Part shown: positions 1 through 8,600 of the stretch, in pieces
How the letters are laid out: every line of letters begins with the position of its first letter
Position numbering within the stretch: the first letter of the stretch is position 1
NCBI GenBank assembly: GCA_030040295.1
Contig: JASHTZ010000641.1
Coordinates: 1-13,109, forward strand
DNA: 13,109 bases
Direction: 5' to 3'
Origin: Terriglobia bacterium
Lineage (GTDB): Bacteria > Acidobacteriota > Terriglobia > UBA7540
Notes under the pieces: model-generated
What the model was told of the DNA's origin: nothing
What the model saw: only the letters and a program-made list of their open reading frames with translations
Databases searched by the model: none
Program-made: the position numbers and the translations under genes

Positions 1-1
1 T

Positions 2-538
2 CTCCTTCACTTCGGCTACTTCGCGATCTTTGAATCCATTTGGAACGGGCAGACCCCGGGCAAGCGCTCGACGCACCTGCGGGTGATTCAGGATTCCGGC
101 CGCCCGATTACTGTTTATGAGGCAGTCGCGCGCAACCTTCTGCGAATTGTGGATAGCTTGCCCGGCCTTTACGGCGTGGCCATCATCAGCGCCTTGCTGA
201 GCGCCAAGAGCAAGCGCCTGGGTGACTACGTTGCGGGCACGGTGGTGGTGCATGAAAAGCCCGCGGTGCTCGAAACCGCAGTTCGTTGGGATCTTGCTGC
301 CTCGCCGGCGAGTTCCCGCTACGATGTTTCGCGCCTTACCCCCCAGGAGTTCCAGTTGATCGAAGCCTTTCTGCTGCGACGGGCGCAACTCGGAACCGAC
401 GTGCGGGCGGACACCGCGCGAAAAATCATCCAACGCATTTCCAGCCGCTTCGAGTTCAGCGCGGACGATCTGAAAGACCTTGAAGGCCTCCTCGAAACCC
501 TCGCCGGCGCATACCGCACCCGCGCGCGCTATGGCTAA
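2..538 (+). CDS. RDD family membrane protein, C-terminal part (5' end outside window)
   Basis: The frame is open from base 2 and ends at TAA 536-538, so the N-terminus lies upstream. The visible part contains the hallmarks of the second half of an RDD domain: a Gly-Gln-Thr-Pro-Gly-Lys-Arg turn near the left edge, an Arg-Asn-Leu-Leu-Arg-Ile-Val-Asp helix, a hydrophobic segment (bases about 160-210) and the closing KRLGDYVAGTVVV stretch. A soluble, charged helical tail of about 85 residues follows (SRLTPQEFQLIEAFLLRR and onward). RDD proteins are small multi-pass inner-membrane proteins of mostly unknown role, with some linked to ion transport. From general knowledge, RDD proteins with this kind of helical tail often sit beside SpoIIM-like, MoxR and DUF58 genes; those would have to be upstream of this window. 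The family is sure; the function is unknown. Confidence 0.85.
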   Translation, partial: LLHFGYFAIFESIWNGQTPGKRSTHLRVIQDSGRPITVYEAVARNLLRIVDSLPGLYGVAIISALLSAKSKRLGDYVAGTVVVHEKPAVLETAVRWDLAASPASSRYDVSRLTPQEFQLIEAFLLRRAQLGTDVRADTARKIIQRISSRFEFSADDLKDLEGLLETLAGAYRTRARYG

Positions 539-613
539 GCCGGACCCCCAGCGCGGCGAGTTGTAGTATGATAATCCGCTGAAATCGAAGTGCTGACCTG
601 AAGGAAGAATCGC

Positions 614-853
614 ATGGCCCTCGACGACAGAATTCTGGAAACTTTGGGAAGGGTTGCAAAAGCCCCCATCCCCACCGACCGCGAAACCTCGCTCTTTGAC
701 ACCGGCGTTATCGACTCGTTTGATCTGCTTGATTTCGTCGCCGATCTGGAAAAGGAGTTCAAGGTCAAAGTTCCGGACAACGACCTTCACCCTTCCAAGT
801 TCGAATCCCTGGCGAAGATTTCCGCCTACCTGAACACTCACGGTGCCTCCTAA
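614..853 (+). CDS. Acyl carrier protein
   Basis: This is a 79-residue acidic, helical protein of typical ACP size. The phosphopantetheine attachment site is visible as GVIDSFDLL, with Ser35 as the predicted modified residue. The usual Asp-Ser-Leu is Asp-Ser-Phe here, which is more like DltC and specialised carrier proteins than the housekeeping fatty-acid ACP. The acidic helix after the serine (LLDFVADLEKEF) is the usual partner-recognition helix. An AAGGAA ribosome binding site at 601-606 lies 7 bases before the ATG. A possible -10 element GATAAT is at 570-575, but no convincing -35 was found. The gene directly abuts the KAS III-like gene (TAA then ATG with no gap), so the two are almost certainly co-translated, and the carrier probably holds the acyl group used by that enzyme. 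The substrate is unknown. Confidence 0.88.
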   Translation: MALDDRILETLGRVAKAPIPTDRETSLFDTGVIDSFDLLDFVADLEKEFKVKVPDNDLHPSKFESLAKISAYLNTHGAS

Positions 854-1792
854 ATGTCCGCAATCCTGGGATTCGGACACTTTCTTCCCTCCGGGGTGAT
901 ATCGAATGACATGCTGGCGGCGGAGTTTGGCGTCACGCCGGAATGGATTCTGAGCGTGTGCGGCATTGTTTCGCGGCGGAAAGTGGTGGAGGAAGAAAAC
1001 GTCTGCGACCTTGCTGAGGACGCGGCGCTCAGGTGCCTGCAAAACTCCCAAACCAGCGCGGAAAAGTTGGGCGCGATCATCGCCTGCACGGGAACTCCGC
1101 ACCGCCAATTTCCAGGGGTATCCGCTGAAGTCCAAAAGCGAATCAAGGCGGGAACGATTCCGGCTTTTGATTTGCACCTCGCCAGCATCTCCGGGTTGTT
1201 CGGACTGGCGCTCGCCTCCCGCATGTGTGAGCAGTGGGGGCCGACGCTGGTGGTGGCTGCGGAAACCATGACCAGCGCGCTGGCGCAGGGACCGCGCGTG
1301 AAGGAAACGGCTATCTTATTCGGCGATGGCGCCGGTGCCTGCCTGGTTGCTCCCGGCGATGGCCCTCTGGCGATTCGCGACGTTCAGGTGGCGAGCGACG
1401 CCACTTTTTCCGACGCCCTGCGCATGGATTTCGGATCCACGCTCCAAATGGACGGCCGCACCGTCATCATGCACGCCGCGCGCAAGCTCACCCGCTCAGT
1501 GGCTGAACTGCTTGAAAAAAATTCCCTGCGCGTGGACGACGTTGGACTCTTCGTGTTCCACCAAGCCAACCTGCGGTTGCTCGAAAGGCTCGTGCAGGAG
1601 CTCAAAATCGATCGCGGCAGATGCTTTATCAATGGCGATAAGTACGGCAACACCTCCTCAGCCTCATGGCTGATCGCGGCATCAGAAGCTCAAGCTGCCG
1701 GATTGCTCGTGCCTGGGACAAAAGTGGTGATCGCGGCATTCGGAGCCGGGCTGAGCTGGGGCGCGGCGCTGGTTGAGGTGGAGAGCGCATAA
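854..1792 (+). CDS. Ketoacyl-ACP synthase III-like (FabH/thiolase fold) protein with Ser at the nucleophile position
   Basis: This 312-residue protein has the length and order of motifs of FabH-type condensing enzymes. An N-terminal thiolase half contains a PEWI...CGIVSRR segment and IIACTGTPHRQFPG. A C-terminal half contains FHQANLRLL (His236), KYGNTSSAS (Asn266) and the Gly-rich closing FGAGLSWGAAL. Aligned without gaps on E. coli FabH (FDVAAACAGF), the query FDLHLASISG puts Ser111 (AGC, 1184-1186) where the catalytic Cys112 stands. His and Asn are retained. Known Ser-type homologues such as DpsC act in acyl transfer or specialised chain initiation, so a housekeeping FabH role is doubtful. 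The start codon follows the ACP stop without a gap, which suggests translational coupling. No other biosynthetic gene lies nearby within the window. The fold assignment is sure; the reaction is inferred. Confidence 0.85.
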   Translation: MSAILGFGHFLPSGVISNDMLAAEFGVTPEWILSVCGIVSRRKVVEEENVCDLAEDAALRCLQNSQTSAEKLGAIIACTGTPHRQFPGVSAEVQKRIKAGTIPAFDLHLASISGLFGLALASRMCEQWGPTLVVAAETMTSALAQGPRVKETAILFGDGAGACLVAPGDGPLAIRDVQVASDATFSDALRMDFGSTLQMDGRTVIMHAARKLTRSVAELLEKNSLRVDDVGLFVFHQANLRLLERLVQELKIDRGRCFINGDKYGNTSSASWLIAASEAQAAGLLVPGTKVVIAAFGAGLSWGAALVEVESA

Positions 1793-1866
1793 TTTCGACT
1801 CGGCGTGGAAGCAGGTACGCGGGTTAGGATGAATTGGAATCGCCCACAAAAGGATCCCGCCGCGAC

Positions 1867-3615
1867 TCAGCTTTCCAACTTGAATTTCGTCGACGCAAGG
1901 CCGTAGAGGCGCCGCCAGACAAATCGATTGATTGTGACCACCATCGCGGCCATGCCGATGGTTGCGGCCAGGAGCATGGGGAAGTTTCCTGCGTCCGTCG
2001 CCTGGCTGATCACGGCGCCCAGCCCCACGGTGGAGAGAGTCTTGCCCTGGAAACGGAAATACTCCGCCACGATGCTGGCATTCCATGCGCCGCCTGAGGC
2101 GGTGATGAATCCGGTGATGAGGTAGGGGAAAATTCCGGGCAGAAGTAATTTGCGCCAACGTTCGACCCGGCCCATGCGGAAGATGTCGCACACTTCCTTC
2201 AGGTCGGTGGGAATGGCGGTGGCGCCGGCGATAACGTTGAAGAGAATGTACCACTGCGTGCCCAGCAGCAGAAGAAGAATTGATCCGACGCCCATCCCGC
2301 CGCCGGCCCTGACCAGGATGAGGAGGATGACAGGGAACAAGGCGGTGGCCGGCACCGATGCGGCAATTTGAGCAAGGGGTTGAATGAGCGCGGAGAGTTT
2401 CGGCCGCAATCCCACATAAACTCCTACAGGAATCGTCCACAATCCCGCCAACGCCAGCGTGGCTTCCACTCGAAGAAAGGTTGCGCCCGCGCCTCGCGCG
2501 ATTCCCCAAGCCTCCGCGCTCGATACCGCAACGAGCATCTGGCCCATACGGAAAACGGCATAAGCGGTGGCGGCAAGCCCCAGGCCCATCAAGGCTCGCC
2601 ACGTCCATCGTGTGAGGTCGCGATCCTGCGCCTTCCCCGTGCGCGACGCGGCAGCGCGAGAAAAATAAAGATTCAGCGCTTCGCTCGCCGGCTGCAGCGT
2701 GAGCCGCGCAGCAAGCGGAAGAAGCTTGGAGCGGCGCAATAAATCCAAAATCGGGGAATGCGCGGGTTCGGCAGATTCCACTTGCTCGAATTTGAATTTC
2801 TCCGCCCAGGCGATGACGGGGCGCCAGACAAACTGGTCGATCAGCACGATAATCGCCACCATGACCGCCAGTCCCCAGGCGATGGCGCGAGTGTCGCCCT
2901 GGTTGGCGGCGGTTTGGAGATACGAACCCAGCCCGGGCAGCCGCAGATCGCGATTCCCCAGCGTGAACATTTCGCACGCCATCAGAAAGAACCATGCGCC
3001 GGCAACTGACATGATGGAATTCCAAATCAGCCCAATCGCCGAAAAGGGAAGCTCCATTTGCCAAAGCCGCTGCCACCAGCTCAGGCGATAAACCTCCGCC
3101 GCTTCGTGCATCTCCCGCGGAATGTTTTTCAGGGAGGAGTAGAAACTGAAGGTCATGTTCCAAACCTGGCCGGTCAGAATCAGAACAATGCACCCGAGTT
3201 CCGCGCCGAGCTGGCTGTGCGGAAACAAACCGATCATGGCGATCATGACGGGTGGAAGGAAGCTGAGCACGGGAATGGATTGCAGAATGTCGAGGAGCGG
3301 AATCATCAGCCGCTCGGCCCTGGCGTTGTAGGCCGCAACGTATCCATAAACCAGAGTGAAGCCCAGGCTGAGGCAGTAGGCGATGGCAATACGCGTGACG
3401 GAGAAGAAGGCGTATTTGGGCAGAGCGCCGGGATCAAGCTGAATTTCCGCCTGCGTGTTGACAGGCCCCACGCCATAGCGTGCAAATACCAGAAGCCCGT
3501 AAAAGATTGCCAGCCCGCCCATCAGAATCGGCAGGTCGCGCAGCAACGAAGGGGCTGCCGCGGGAAACTGTCCCCAGGGGGGGACTCCGGAAGAGGCTTT
3601 GGAAGGCGCAGGCAT
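1867..3615 (-). CDS. ABC transporter permease with two fused permease halves (nitrate/sulfonate/bicarbonate type)
   Basis: This 582-residue integral membrane protein contains two homologous binding-protein-dependent permease domains. Half one spans about residues 25-270 and half two about 335-570, joined by a polar linker (about 275-335). Each half has hydrophobic segments and an EAA-type coupling loop for the ATPase: EMHEAAEVYRLSWWQRL near 169-184 and DLKEVCDIFRMGRVERWRKL near 471-490. Each half closes with a similar tail, FVWRPVIAWAEKFKFE (262-277) and FVWRRLYGLASTKFKLE (565-581), which shows an internal duplication. The layout matches the family of anion-type transporters with a duplicated permease (SsuC/TauC-like fold). 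Its ATG overlaps the ATPase stop by one base, TAATG on the - strand. The protein probably forms the whole membrane channel as one chain. The substrate cannot be told: no substrate-binding protein gene is in the window. Confidence 0.9.
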   Translation of the reverse strand: MPAPSKASSGVPPWGQFPAAAPSLLRDLPILMGGLAIFYGLLVFARYGVGPVNTQAEIQLDPGALPKYAFFSVTRIAIAYCLSLGFTLVYGYVAAYNARAERLMIPLLDILQSIPVLSFLPPVMIAMIGLFPHSQLGAELGCIVLILTGQVWNMTFSFYSSLKNIPREMHEAAEVYRLSWWQRLWQMELPFSAIGLIWNSIMSVAGAWFFLMACEMFTLGNRDLRLPGLGSYLQTAANQGDTRAIAWGLAVMVAIIVLIDQFVWRPVIAWAEKFKFEQVESAEPAHSPILDLLRRSKLLPLAARLTLQPASEALNLYFSRAAASRTGKAQDRDLTRWTWRALMGLGLAATAYAVFRMGQMLVAVSSAEAWGIARGAGATFLRVEATLALAGLWTIPVGVYVGLRPKLSALIQPLAQIAASVPATALFPVILLILVRAGGGMGVGSILLLLLGTQWYILFNVIAGATAIPTDLKEVCDIFRMGRVERWRKLLLPGIFPYLITGFITASGGAWNASIVAEYFRFQGKTLSTVGLGAVISQATDAGNFPMLLAATIGMAAMVVTINRFVWRRLYGLASTKFKLES

Positions 3616-5351
3616 TATGATTGGCGCAGCAGGTCGCGCTTTGAGTCGCTGGCGTGTTCAAGCCGGGCCAGAGAGAGCTTGTCGCTTTCTGCGTCGTAAG
3701 AAAACATTTCGCCATAACGGCCCCAGTTCAGCGCGGTCTCGATCTGTCGTTGGGTCTCTTCCGCGGAAAAATGCTCGTCTAAAATGTCGCGAAAGAATTC
3801 GAGCGGCATGGCGCCGTCGGATTTGCTGGCCAGGCTGATGCGAATCTGCTGAAGAAGCGTGGCATGGGCCAGGGCAGCGTCGCGAAAGAGCACCTTGCGC
3901 GTGGGGATATCGGCATTCGCAAACGCCCGCCCCGCTTCGGTGATTTCCACATCGCCCTTTTGAGTCCGCGCAAATCCCAGCAGGGTTGCACCTTCGAGGA
4001 TGGGGAGTAGGTCGTTTACTTCCCAATGAAGTTCGTCGGCAACGTGATACAAATCCTCCTTGCCGCCGCGGTCATTCACCAACTCCAGCAATCCGGCAAT
4101 ACCGCCGGGGCGGGCGTGCGGCAGCATGGGGTAGGGAGGCTTGGCCGCGGGGGCGGAGGGCAGAGCCGGCTCAATTTCAGGCTGCGTCATCAGCTTGTAA
4201 ATGTAATCGACGTAGACCAGAAACTCGGCGGAGTTGCGGTTGCGTGGATGCTTGAGCGGAATCCGGAAATCGGCGCGAATCCGCGCGGGGTTGCGTCCCA
4301 GCACCAGGATGCGGTCCGCCAGCGTCGCCGCTTCTTCAATATTGTGAGTCACCAGAAAGATGCTCCGGGTGGGGATTTTCTTTCCGAGCCACAGTTCCAT
4401 CAGCTCGCCGCGCAGATTTTCCGCGGTCAGAACGTCGAGTGCCGAAAAAGGTTCGTCCATAAACAGAATCTCCGGCTCCAGCGCCAGCGCCCGAGCAATC
4501 CCCACGCGCTGCTTCATTCCGCCGGAGAGCTCCTTGGGGTAAGCGGTTTCGAACCCTTGCAGCCCCACGGCGTGAAGGGCGCGCACGGCACGGTTGTGGC
4601 GCTCCTCGTGCTCCATGCCGCGCGCCAGCAGTGGAGTCTCCACATTGTCCAGTACGCTCAACCAGGGAAACAGCGCGAAGCTTTGAAACACAATCGCCAG
4701 ATTGGGAGCGCAATCGTGCAAAGGCCGCCCGTGCCAAAGCACAATGCCCTTGGTAGGCGGGATCAAGCCCGTGAGAATTCGCAGAAGCGTGGATTTTCCT
4801 GATCCGGATGGACCCAGAAGAGCGGTGATCGTGTCAGCCTCAAGTGACAAATCCGTGGGGGCGATCACCTGAATCTGGTGGCCATCGGGCTGGAGAAAGG
4901 ATTTCTCAACTTGCACGGCCTCAGCAATGGGCTCGACCGCCGGAGGGCGCTTGGAAACTGCGCCCGCTGCTTCCACTGCCACGCCTTCGCCGCCTGCAGG
5001 CAAAGCCTCGCCGGAAATTTCATCCATCAGGCGCTGCCAGGCTTCTCCCGGCAATTCATCCAGAAACTGGAGGCGCTCGCCGGGGGGCATTTTGTTGACG
5101 ATGGCGCGCAAATGCTCCAGTGACCGCGTGTGGAGCAGGACGTACGAGTGGTAATACGGAAAGCGGCAGATCAAAGCGGCGGCGAAATCATCCGGTAAAA
5201 TGCGGAATAGAACCTGTTGTTCTTCAAATGCCAGGCCCATCATCAGCTCGGCGGCCTCAGCGGGATCCAGCTTTTGCAGCGTGGCGACGGCGCTGTCCCA
5301 ATCTCCGTGAGAAATCGCCACATGCACTTTATCGGCGGCCGGCGAGTTCAT
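3615..5351 (-). CDS. ABC transporter ATPase with N-terminal MgtE-N-like domain and C-terminal AAA-associated domain
   Basis: This 578-residue three-part protein is much longer than a plain ABC ATPase (about 250). Residues about 8-115 form a helical region with the DPAEAAELMMGL, ILPDDFAAAL and NKMPPGERLQFLDELPGE pattern of the MgtE N-terminal superhelix. An Ala/Pro/Glu-rich linker follows (115-145). Residues about 145-390 are an SsuB/TauB-type ATPase: Walker A GPSGSGKST (180-188), Q-loop Gln223, signature LSGGM (275-279), Walker B ILFMDEP (295-301) and H-loop His336. Residues about 410-565 match the AAA-associated C-terminal domain (GLLELVNDRGGKEDLYHVAD, DLLPILEGATLLGFA, WGRYGEMFSYD). A GAGGT ribosome binding site (plus-strand 5359-5363) lies 7 bases before the ATG. 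The ATPase is the first gene of the operon and powers the downstream permease at the inner membrane. All catalytic motifs are intact. Confidence 0.92.
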   Translation of the reverse strand: MNSPAADKVHVAISHGDWDSAVATLQKLDPAEAAELMMGLAFEEQQVLFRILPDDFAAALICRFPYYHSYVLLHTRSLEHLRAIVNKMPPGERLQFLDELPGEAWQRLMDEISGEALPAGGEGVAVEAAGAVSKRPPAVEPIAEAVQVEKSFLQPDGHQIQVIAPTDLSLEADTITALLGPSGSGKSTLLRILTGLIPPTKGIVLWHGRPLHDCAPNLAIVFQSFALFPWLSVLDNVETPLLARGMEHEERHNRAVRALHAVGLQGFETAYPKELSGGMKQRVGIARALALEPEILFMDEPFSALDVLTAENLRGELMELWLGKKIPTRSIFLVTHNIEEAATLADRILVLGRNPARIRADFRIPLKHPRNRNSAEFLVYVDYIYKLMTQPEIEPALPSAPAAKPPYPMLPHARPGGIAGLLELVNDRGGKEDLYHVADELHWEVNDLLPILEGATLLGFARTQKGDVEITEAGRAFANADIPTRKVLFRDAALAHATLLQQIRISLASKSDGAMPLEFFRDILDEHFSAEETQRQIETALNWGRYGEMFSYDAESDKLSLARLEHASDSKRDLLRQS

Positions 5352-5694
5352 TCCGCGGACCTCAAGTGGGAATTAAGAATTGCCATGGACATGGCCCGCC
5401 AGTGTACACCACCGGAGCGATTGGGGAAACCTCGCGCCATCTGCAAGATAGTCATCCGCGGGGGGGCGGGGATGCATCATAGGTTATGGCGCGCGCTGGC
5501 TGACCTTGGAGCACTGACGCACCCACCGGGGACGAAAGCGAAGGAAGGAAATAACGGAAGGATTCCGCCGCCCGAACCGACCCTCGAACTGCAAGAACCC
5601 CCCTCGCGGCGTCCCCACCCGGTTGACACGGGCTTCCGCAGGTATATCGCGACGTGATATTATCGATGAGATTTCAAGCAGGGCTGGACTACCG
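5352..5694. other. Divergent intergenic region between the ABC operon and the RND pump gene
   Basis: This 343-bp non-coding stretch should contain promoters for both directions. Next to the ABC operon it holds that operon's ribosome binding site. On the RND side it holds a TTGACA hexamer (5623-5628) and a small inverted repeat, ATATC-N7-GATAT (5644-5660), described separately. Open frames can be read across it on both strands, including one upstream of and in frame with the RND gene, but none has a convincing start or recognisable protein content. No terminator hairpin, tRNA or riboswitch was recognised. Confidence 0.6.
5623..5660 (+). promoter_or_regulatory. Possible promoter/operator for the RND pump gene
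   Basis: A consensus TTGACA at 5623-5628 is followed 14 bases later by TATATC (5643-5648), a poor -10 at short spacing. A 5-bp inverted repeat ATATC / GATAT with a 7-base centre (5644-5660) covers the -10 area and would suit a dimeric repressor. RND pump genes are often locally repressed, but no regulator gene is in the window. The -10 match and spacing are weak, so this is a suggestion only. Confidence 0.25.
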
Positions 5695-8600
5695 ATGAAC
5701 ATTTCTGAACCATTTATTCGGCGGCCGATTGCCACAACCCTCCTCACCATCGCCGTGGCGCTTGCGGGGGCGGTGGCCTTCCGCCTTCTTCCCGTGGCGC
5801 CCCTGCCGCAAGTAGATTTTCCAACTATCAACGTTTCCGCGACGCTGCCGGGCGCCAGTCCTGAAATCATGGCCTCGGCGGTGGCGACTCCGCTGGAGCG
5901 GCAGTTCTCACGCATTGCAGACGTTTCGGAAATGACCTCATCGAGCACGCTGGGATCGACTTCCATCACTCTGCAATTCAACTTAAATCGGGATATCAAC
6001 GCCGCAGCCCGCGACGTTGAATCCGCAATTAATGCGGCCCACGGCTATTTGCCCACCAATCTCCCTTCCAACCCCACTTACCGGCTTTCCAATCCGGCTG
6101 ACGCTCCCATTTTCCTTCTCACGCTCACCTCCCCGGTGCTGACGAAGGGGCAGATGTATGACGCCGCGGATTCGATCCTCGCGCAGAGGCTCTCACAAAT
6201 TAGCGGCGTGGGGCAGGTCGTCGTAGGAGGGAGCGCGCTTCCGGGAGTGCGCGTCGAACTGAACCCCACGCAGCTCAACGAGTACGGCATTGGACTTGAA
6301 ACTGTGAGGTCCGTGTTGGCCAACGCCAATTCCAATACGCCTAAGGGTTTCTTTTCCGACGGCTTTAGGCGTTGGGAAGTGGGCGCTAACGACCAGTTGT
6401 TTAAGGCTAAGGATTATCGTCCCCTGATCGTTGCCTATCACAACGGGTCCACGGTGAGGATCAGCGACATCGCCGATGTCGTTGATTCGGTGGAGGACCT
6501 TCGCAACGCCGGATACGCCAATGGGGGCAGGCCCTCCGTTCTAGCGATCATCTGGCGGCAACCCAACGCCAATATCATCGACACAGTGGACCGCATCCGC
6601 CAGCAGCTTCCCTTCCTGAAGGCTGCCATCCCACAAGGCATTGACGTTGGCGTGGCCATGGATCGAACCGTCACCATCCGGGCGTCCGTTAAAGACGTCG
6701 AAAGAACCCTGGTGATTTCGGTGATTCTGGTGATTTTGGTAGTTTTCGTTTTTCTTCGGAATGTGCGCGCCACGATCATCCCCAGCGTCGCCGTCCCCGT
6801 ATCGCTGATTGGCACTTTCGGGGTCATGTACCTCCTGGGATTCAGCCTGGATAATTTGTCGTTGATGGCGCTGACGATTTGTACAGGGTTTGTGGTGGAT
6901 GACGCCATTGTGGTCATCGAAAACATTACGCGATATCTCGAAAAGGGAATGGCTCCCTTTGAGGCCGCCCTCAAAGGGGCGGAGGAAATCAGCTTTACGG
7001 TTTTATCTATCAGCATTTCATTGATTGCGGTTTTTATTCCCCTGCTTTTGATGGGTGGCATCGTGGGCCGTTTGTTTCGCGAATTCGCCGTCACCCTTTC
7101 CGTCGCCATTTTTATTTCCATGGTGATTTCACTGACTACCACGCCCGCAATGTGCGCGCACCTTATCCGCACTCACGAGAAGCACGGCAGGCTATACCTC
7201 ATGGTTGAGCGGGCATTCCAATGGGTCGTGGATGCTTACGGAAGATCCCTGTCCATCGTTCTCCGTTATTCTGCCGTCACCTTGGGCGTACTTTTGGCCA
7301 CGGTGGCGCTCACGGTTTATCTCTATATCCATGTGCCCAAGGGCTTCTTTCCGCAGCAGGACACCGGTCGAATCGTGGGCGCGATACAAGCCGACCAGGA
7401 CACCTCTTTTCAGGCGATGAACAAGACTCTGCTGCGAATGGTCAACATCGTTCAGACGGACCCGGCCGTGGATGCGGTGGATGGATACGTGGGCGGAGGG
7501 ACCATGAACGCCGGGCGGATGTACATTTCTCTCAAGCCCCTGGAAGTAAGGAAAGTCGGCGCGGACCTGGTGATTGCACGATTGCGCCCCAAGTTGTTGA
7601 GCATTCCCGGCGCCTCGCTCTATATGCAGTCTTCACAGGACGTCCGCGTGGGCGGCCGATCGAGCAACGCGCAGTACCAATACACCATGGTGAGTGATAA
7701 TCTGCGGGACCTCACCCGATTTGGGCCGCAGATGCTGAGCGAACTGAGGACCATTCCCCTGATTGCCGACGTCAGCAGCGACCAGCAAAATCACGGGTTA
7801 GAGGCCATGGTTGAATACGATCGTAAGACCGCCGCGCGCTTCGGAATCTCCTCCCAGTTGATGGACAATGTTCTGTATGACGCCTTTGGCCAGCGCCAGG
7901 TATCCACCATGTACGGCTCCTTGAACCAATATCACGTGGTCATGGAGGCCGCTCCGCAATACTGGCAAAATCCCCAATTTCTGAATCAGATTTTTGTGGC
8001 GTCTCCCGGGGGAGGCGAAGTTCCGTTGGGTGCAATCGCTCATCATGCCCCCCAAACCGCGCCTCTGGCCGTCAACCACCAGGGCCTCTTTCCCGCGGTG
8101 ACGATTTCCTTCAATCTGCGCCCCGGAGTGGCGCTGAGCGACGCGGTGGACGCGATCAATGCCGCGGCAACCCGCGTCCGCCTTCCTGCGAATATGACCA
8201 CGGGATTCGCCGGAACTGCGCAGGCTTATCAACAGTCCCTGGGCACGGAGCCGCTGCTGATCGCCGCCGCGCTGTTCTCCGTCTATATCGTGCTCGGCGT
8301 GCTGTATGAAAGTTATATCCACCCGGTCACCATCCTTTCCACTCTGCCCTCAGCGGGAGTCGGCGCCTTGCTGGCCCTGATGCTCACGGGGACGGAGCTT
8401 TCCGTCATTGCCATCATCGGAATTATTCTGTTGATCGGAATCGTCAAGAAAAACGCCATTATGATGGTGGACTTCGCCCTGGCGGCGGAGCGGACGGAGG
8501 GGAAGAATTCGCGCGATTCAATTTATGAGGCGTGCCTGCTGCGCTTCCGCCCCATTTTGATGACCACCATGGCAGCCATCCTGGGCGCCGTGCCCCTGGC

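Noticed and set aside
1793..1866. Terminator between the KAS III-like gene and the convergent permease gene
   Set aside because: The 74-bp gap shows no stable hairpin followed by a T-run on either strand.
1682..3193. A 503-codon open frame on the - strand overlapping the permease gene
   Set aside because: It is a shadow of the GC-rich permease frame: its translation is rich in Arg, Gly, His and Ser with no domain, while the other frame encodes a clear permease.
4026..4802. A 258-codon open frame on the + strand opposite the ATPase gene
   Set aside because: It lies fully antisense to conserved ATPase motifs, shows no recognisable protein pattern and has no ribosome binding site of note.
5623..5694. 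Upstream in-frame ATG for the RND gene
   Set aside because: The added 24 residues do not fit the family's N-terminus, and this ATG overlaps the candidate TTGACA element; the start at 5695 gives the standard beginning.
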